DNA of 64,000 nucleotides from JALSRD01 sp964476595 (lineage in GTDB: Bacteria > Desulfobacterota > Desulfobacteria > Desulfobacterales > JALSRD01), in assembly GCA_964476595.1 (NCBI GenBank), contig CAYZCL010000006.1:1-64000 (forward strand), given 5' to 3'. The position numbers were made by a program, and so were the translations under genes. The notes below the pieces were generated by a model, which saw only the letters and a program-made list of their open reading frames with translations, had not been told where the DNA came from and did no database searches. Shown in pieces: positions 60,760-64,000 of this stretch. Each line of letters starts with the position of its first letter. Positions within the stretch are counted from its first letter, which is position 1.

Positions 60760-62090
60760 GATACCTGCCACATACCGAAGAAGAGATCAGGTCCATGCTG
60801 CAGGAGGTGGGTGTCGCCGACCTGGAGGATCTTTTCTCGACCATTCCCGGGGACTGCCGGCGCAGCGGAGACATGCCGCTGCCCAAACCCATGACCGAGT
60901 GGGAACTCAACGCCCACATGGACCAACTGGCCGGTCGCACGGCCGCCGCCCCCGAGTACCGCATCTTCATGGGCGCCGGGAGCTACGACCACTTCATCCC
61001 GTCGGCCACCTCTTACCTGCTCAGCCGCAGCGAGCTGATGACGGCCTACACGCCCTACCAGCCGGAGATCAGCCAGGGCACCCTGCAGGCGATCTTCGAG
61101 TACCAGACCTTCATCACCCGCCTGCTGGGACTGGACGTGGCCAACGCCTCCATGTACGACGGCGCCTCGGCGCTGGCCGAGGCGCTGCTGATGGCCATCC
61201 GCATCACGCGGCGTAAAAAAGTGGCCGTCTCGTCGCTCATCAACCCCCTTTACCGGCGGGTCGTGCGCACCTACCTGGAGCCCACGGGGTACGAAATCGT
61301 GGAACTGCCTTACACCGACGAGGGCCGCACGGACTTCTCGGCCCTCACGGGGCTGGACGAACTGGCCGGAGTGGCCGTGCAGTCGCCCAATTTCCTGGGC
61401 TGCATCGAGGACCTGCCGGCCGTTTCGGAGGCGGTTCACGCCGACAAGAAAACCATGATGATCGCCTGCTTTTCGGAGCCGATGGCCTTCGGCCTGCTCA
61501 AGAGCCCGGGCAGCCAGGGCGCCGACATCGCCTGCGGCGAGGGCCAAAGCTTCGGCATCCCGCGCTCCTTCGGCGGCCCCGGCCTGGGGATCTTCGCCAC
61601 GCGCAGCAAATTCGTGCGCAACATGCCCGGCCGCCTGGTGGGCCAGACGGTGGACAAGGAAGGCCGCAGGGGATTCGTGCTGACCCTGTCCACCCGCGAG
61701 CAGCACATCCGCCGCGAGCGGGCCACCTCCAATATCTGCTCCAACCAGGGCCTGTGCGCCACCAACGCCATCATGTACCTGGCGACCCTGGGCGGCAGCG
61801 GCATCCGCCAGCTGGCGCGGCTCAACCGCGACAAGGCCGAGTACCTCAAAGGGGCCCTGGCCCAGGCGGGGGTTCGGATTCCCTTCACCGCACCGACTTT
61901 CAACGAGTTCGTAGCCGAGTTCCCCAAGGGCTTCGACGCCACCTGGAAAAAACTGCTCAAGAAGAAGATCGTGGCCGGCCTGCCCCTGGCCCCTTACTAC
62001 GATGAGATGGCAAACCACTACCTGCTGTGCGCCACGGAAACCTGCAGCCGTGAGGACATGGATCTGCTGGTCAAGGAGGTGACATCATGA
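60756..62090 (+). CDS. gcvPA: Glycine dehydrogenase (decarboxylating) subunit 1
   Basis: N-terminal half of P protein encoded separately, 444 residues, PLP-fold without the PLP lysine. Motifs: FMGAGSYDHFIPSATSYLLS, YTPYQPEISQGTLQAIFEYQ and NASMYDGASALAEA. It pairs with GcvPB to decarboxylate glycine on the H protein. It overlaps gcvH and gcvPB by 4 bases each. Confidence 0.97.
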   Translation: MRYLPHTEEEIRSMLQEVGVADLEDLFSTIPGDCRRSGDMPLPKPMTEWELNAHMDQLAGRTAAAPEYRIFMGAGSYDHFIPSATSYLLSRSELMTAYTPYQPEISQGTLQAIFEYQTFITRLLGLDVANASMYDGASALAEALLMAIRITRRKKVAVSSLINPLYRRVVRTYLEPTGYEIVELPYTDEGRTDFSALTGLDELAGVAVQSPNFLGCIEDLPAVSEAVHADKKTMMIACFSEPMAFGLLKSPGSQGADIACGEGQSFGIPRSFGGPGLGIFATRSKFVRNMPGRLVGQTVDKEGRRGFVLTLSTREQHIRRERATSNICSNQGLCATNAIMYLATLGGSGIRQLARLNRDKAEYLKGALAQAGVRIPFTAPTFNEFVAEFPKGFDATWKKLLKKKIVAGLPLAPYYDEMANHYLLCATETCSREDMDLLVKEVTS

Positions 62091-63544
62091 AAGAGACCGT
62101 CGGCACCCATGGACTGGTATTCAACGAGCCCCTGCTGTGGGAAAAGGGCGCCGCGGGGCGCAACGGGTTTTCCATGCCCTCCCGGGACGTTCCCGAAAGT
62201 CCCCTGGACGAAGCCCTGGCCGGAGCCGGCCCGGACTTCCCCGACCTTTCCGAGGTGGACGTGGTGCGCCACTTCACGCGCCTTTCCCAGTGGAATTTCG
62301 GCGTGGACAGCGGCATGTACCCACTGGGCTCCTGTACCATGAAGTACAACCCCAAGACCAACGAGCGCCAGGCGGCCCTGCCGGGTTTCGCCGGAGCCCA
62401 CCCCCTGCTACCGGCCGAGCTGTGCCAGGGGACACTGCAGCTGATGTACGATCTACAGGAATTTCTGGCCGCCATCACCGGCCTTCCGGCCGTCACCGTG
62501 CAGCCCGCAGCCGGCTCACAGGGCGAACTGACCGGCATGCTGATCTTCGCGGCTTACCACAAGAGTCAGGGAAAGGCCCGCCACAAGATCCTCATCCCGG
62601 ACACGGCCCACGGCACCAACCCGGCCAGCGCGGCGCTATGCGGTTTCAAGGCCGTGGCGGTGGCCTCCAACGAGAGCGGCGTGCTCTCACCCGAAACCGT
62701 GGCCGGCTTGATGGACGAGGACACCGCCGGCATCATGATCACCAATCCCAACACCCTGGGGCTCTTCGAGGAGAACATCCACGAGGTGGCCCGCATCGTG
62801 CACGACAAGGGCGGACTGGTGTACGGCGACGGCGCCAACATGAACGCCATCATGGGCATCGTGGACGTGTCCCAACTGGGGGTGGACGTGATGCATCTGA
62901 ACCTGCACAAGACCTTTTCCACGCCCCACGGCGGCGGGGGTCCCGGCAGCGGACCGGTGTGCGTCACCTCCGAACTGGAGCCGTTCCTGCCCGTGCCGCG
63001 GGTGGTCAAAACCAAGAAAGGCTATGAACTGTCCGAGGACTTTCCACAGTCGGTGGGCAAGCTGCACGCCTTCTACGGCAACTTCGGCATCCTGATCCGC
63101 GCCTACAGCTACATCCTGAGCATGGGCGCCGCCGGATTGAAGAAGGCCACCCAGCTGGCGGTCCTGAACGCCAACTACATCAAGGAAAAGCTGAAAGGCG
63201 ATTTTCACCTGCCCTACGACCGTCCCTGCATGCACGAGTGCGTGTTCAACGACAAGATCCAGGAAGCCTACAAAGTGACCACCCTGGACATCGCCAAGCG
63301 GTTGATGGAACACGGTTTTCATCCGCCCACGGTGTACTTCCCGCTGGTGGTGCACGGCGCCATCATGGTGGAGCCCACCGAGACCGAGTGCAAGCAGGAC
63401 ATCGACGCTTTCATCGAAACCATGAAAACCATCGCCGCCGAGGCGCGCGAGAACCCGGAACTGCTGCACGAGGCCCCGCAGATCACCAAGGTGCGGCGCC
63501 TGGACGAGACCCTGGCGGCCCGCAAGCCCTGCCTGACGGGATAA
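62087..63544 (+). CDS. gcvPB: Glycine dehydrogenase (decarboxylating) subunit 2
   Basis: C-terminal half of P protein, 485 residues, bearing the PLP lysine in NLHKTFSTPHGGGGPGSGP. Other blocks: MYPLGSCTMKYNPKTNE, TVQPAAGSQGELTGMLIF and IPDTAHGTNPASA. ATG 62087 overlaps the gcvPA stop, with AAGGAGGTGA upstream. It completes the decarboxylase. Confidence 0.97.
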   Translation: MKETVGTHGLVFNEPLLWEKGAAGRNGFSMPSRDVPESPLDEALAGAGPDFPDLSEVDVVRHFTRLSQWNFGVDSGMYPLGSCTMKYNPKTNERQAALPGFAGAHPLLPAELCQGTLQLMYDLQEFLAAITGLPAVTVQPAAGSQGELTGMLIFAAYHKSQGKARHKILIPDTAHGTNPASAALCGFKAVAVASNESGVLSPETVAGLMDEDTAGIMITNPNTLGLFEENIHEVARIVHDKGGLVYGDGANMNAIMGIVDVSQLGVDVMHLNLHKTFSTPHGGGGPGSGPVCVTSELEPFLPVPRVVKTKKGYELSEDFPQSVGKLHAFYGNFGILIRAYSYILSMGAAGLKKATQLAVLNANYIKEKLKGDFHLPYDRPCMHECVFNDKIQEAYKVTTLDIAKRLMEHGFHPPTVYFPLVVHGAIMVEPTETECKQDIDAFIETMKTIAAEARENPELLHEAPQITKVRRLDETLAARKPCLTG

Positions 63545-63550
63545 GCCGCC

Positions 63551-64000
63551 GTGGCTGCAGTTGCCAAGCCGTCCCGGCGGTGCCTGTTCGTCACGCCGGG
63601 GCGCCTGGAATACGGGCGCGCCCTGGCGCTGCAGCGGCGCATCGTGGACGCCCGCTGGCACGGCCGGCTGGACCGCGACGTGCTGCTGCTGCTGGAACAC
63701 CCCCCCGTCTTCACTCTGGGACGGCGGGGGGGACGGGACAACCTGGGGGTCTCCGAGGCCTTCCTGGACCGGCGCGGCATCGCCGTGGTGCACGTCGAAC
63801 GCGGCGGGGACATCACCTACCACGGACCGGGCCAGATCGTGGGCTACCCCATCATCGCCCTGCGGGGTTCGTCGCTTTCGGTGACCGGTTACGTCACGGC
63901 GCTGGAGGAGATCATGATCCGCGCGGCGGCCGATTTCGAGGTGGCCGCCGCGCGTGACCCGCGCAACCGCGGCGTCTGGGTGGGAGATTGCAAGCTGGGC
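63551..64000 (+). CDS. lipB: Octanoyl-[ACP] protein octanoyltransferase LipB (3' end beyond window)
   Basis: First enzyme of lipoyl-group synthesis, moving octanoate from ACP to apo-lipoyl domains such as GcvH. 150 residues are visible. LLLEHPPVFTLGR, VERGGDITYHGPGQIVGYP and VWVGDCKLG match LipB; the last contains the expected lysine, while the catalytic cysteine lies beyond the window. GTG 63551 is 6 bases after the gcvPB stop. The gene serves the H protein encoded just upstream. Confidence 0.93.
   Translation, partial: MAAVAKPSRRCLFVTPGRLEYGRALALQRRIVDARWHGRLDRDVLLLLEHPPVFTLGRRGGRDNLGVSEAFLDRRGIAVVHVERGGDITYHGPGQIVGYPIIALRGSSLSVTGYVTALEEIMIRAAADFEVAAARDPRNRGVWVGDCKLG

Overview
This is about 64 kb of GC-rich bacterial DNA, densely coded on both strands. 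I read it as chromosome from a Desulfobacterota (sulfate-reducer-like) bacterium. That placement is inference. It rests on the NrfD/ferredoxin/multihaem cytochrome complex, the split GcvPA/GcvPB glycine decarboxylase, the TAXI-type TRAP uptake genes, the PEP-CTERM proteins, the GEMM riboswitch and the nrdR-rib-nusB gene order. There are no rRNA genes, CRISPR arrays or intact prophage. One tRNA gene is present, tRNA-Gln(CUG).

Layout. 1-2706 (+): end of a branched-chain-amino-acid-type ABC transporter (LivM, LivF) and a trans-3-hydroxy-L-proline dehydratase. 2863-5779: a DHFR/RibD-like reductase, a conserved unknown protein, a PEP-CTERM protein and a decayed ISL3-family insertion sequence. 5780-7943: a NorQ/CbbQ-type AAA+ ATPase diverging from a TraB/PrgY-like membrane protein. 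8217-16731 (-): a probable operon reading PurN-like formyltransferase, response-regulator PP2C phosphatase, STAS antagonist, glycogen phosphorylase, anti-sigma-type kinase, dTDP-glucose dehydratase and HDOD-GAF-GGDEF protein. 17135-18600 (+): thioredoxin, BamD and L28. 18681-23577 (-): IspG, ProRS and bifunctional Rel. 23685-25109 (+): MltF-like transglycosylase. 25275-36050 (-): a long housekeeping run from rpmF through an acyl-CoA dehydrogenase, fabG, acpP, fabF, rpiB, dCMP deaminase, nrdR, ribD, ribE, ribBA, ribH and nusB to an MBL hydrolase. 36619-38157 (+): gltX and tRNA-Gln. 38376-40095 (+): a secreted glycine-rich protein and a second PEP-CTERM gene behind a GEMM riboswitch. 40322-46195 (-): an RND tripartite efflux operon. 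46606-51880 (+): a four-gene cytochrome/iron-sulfur/NrfD respiratory complex. 52041-56345 (-): a TAXI-TRAP uptake cluster whose fused permease carries a frameshift. 56518-64000: the glycine cleavage system with lpd, an Lrp-like regulator and lipB, which runs off the window.

How the parts work together. The long minus-strand run combines fatty-acid elongation, riboflavin synthesis and nucleotide control with many 4-base overlaps, so its genes are probably translationally coupled. The glycine cleavage genes sit in two opposed transcription units whose promoters share the same TTGACAATATC element and a TTATCT hexamer, with an Lrp-like regulator leading the second unit. The NrfD complex has the subunits needed to link the quinone pool to a 12-haem periplasmic cytochrome.

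Most worth following up: (i) the partner-switching regulatory genes wrapped around glycogen phosphorylase in one operon with a c-di-GMP-type protein; (ii) the GEMM riboswitch ahead of a PEP-CTERM gene, whose ligand position looks like the cGAMP-type variant; (iii) the 4-haem/FeS/NrfD/12-haem complex; (iv) the paired gcv promoters; and (v) an acyl-CoA dehydrogenase where plsX/fabH/fabD usually sit.
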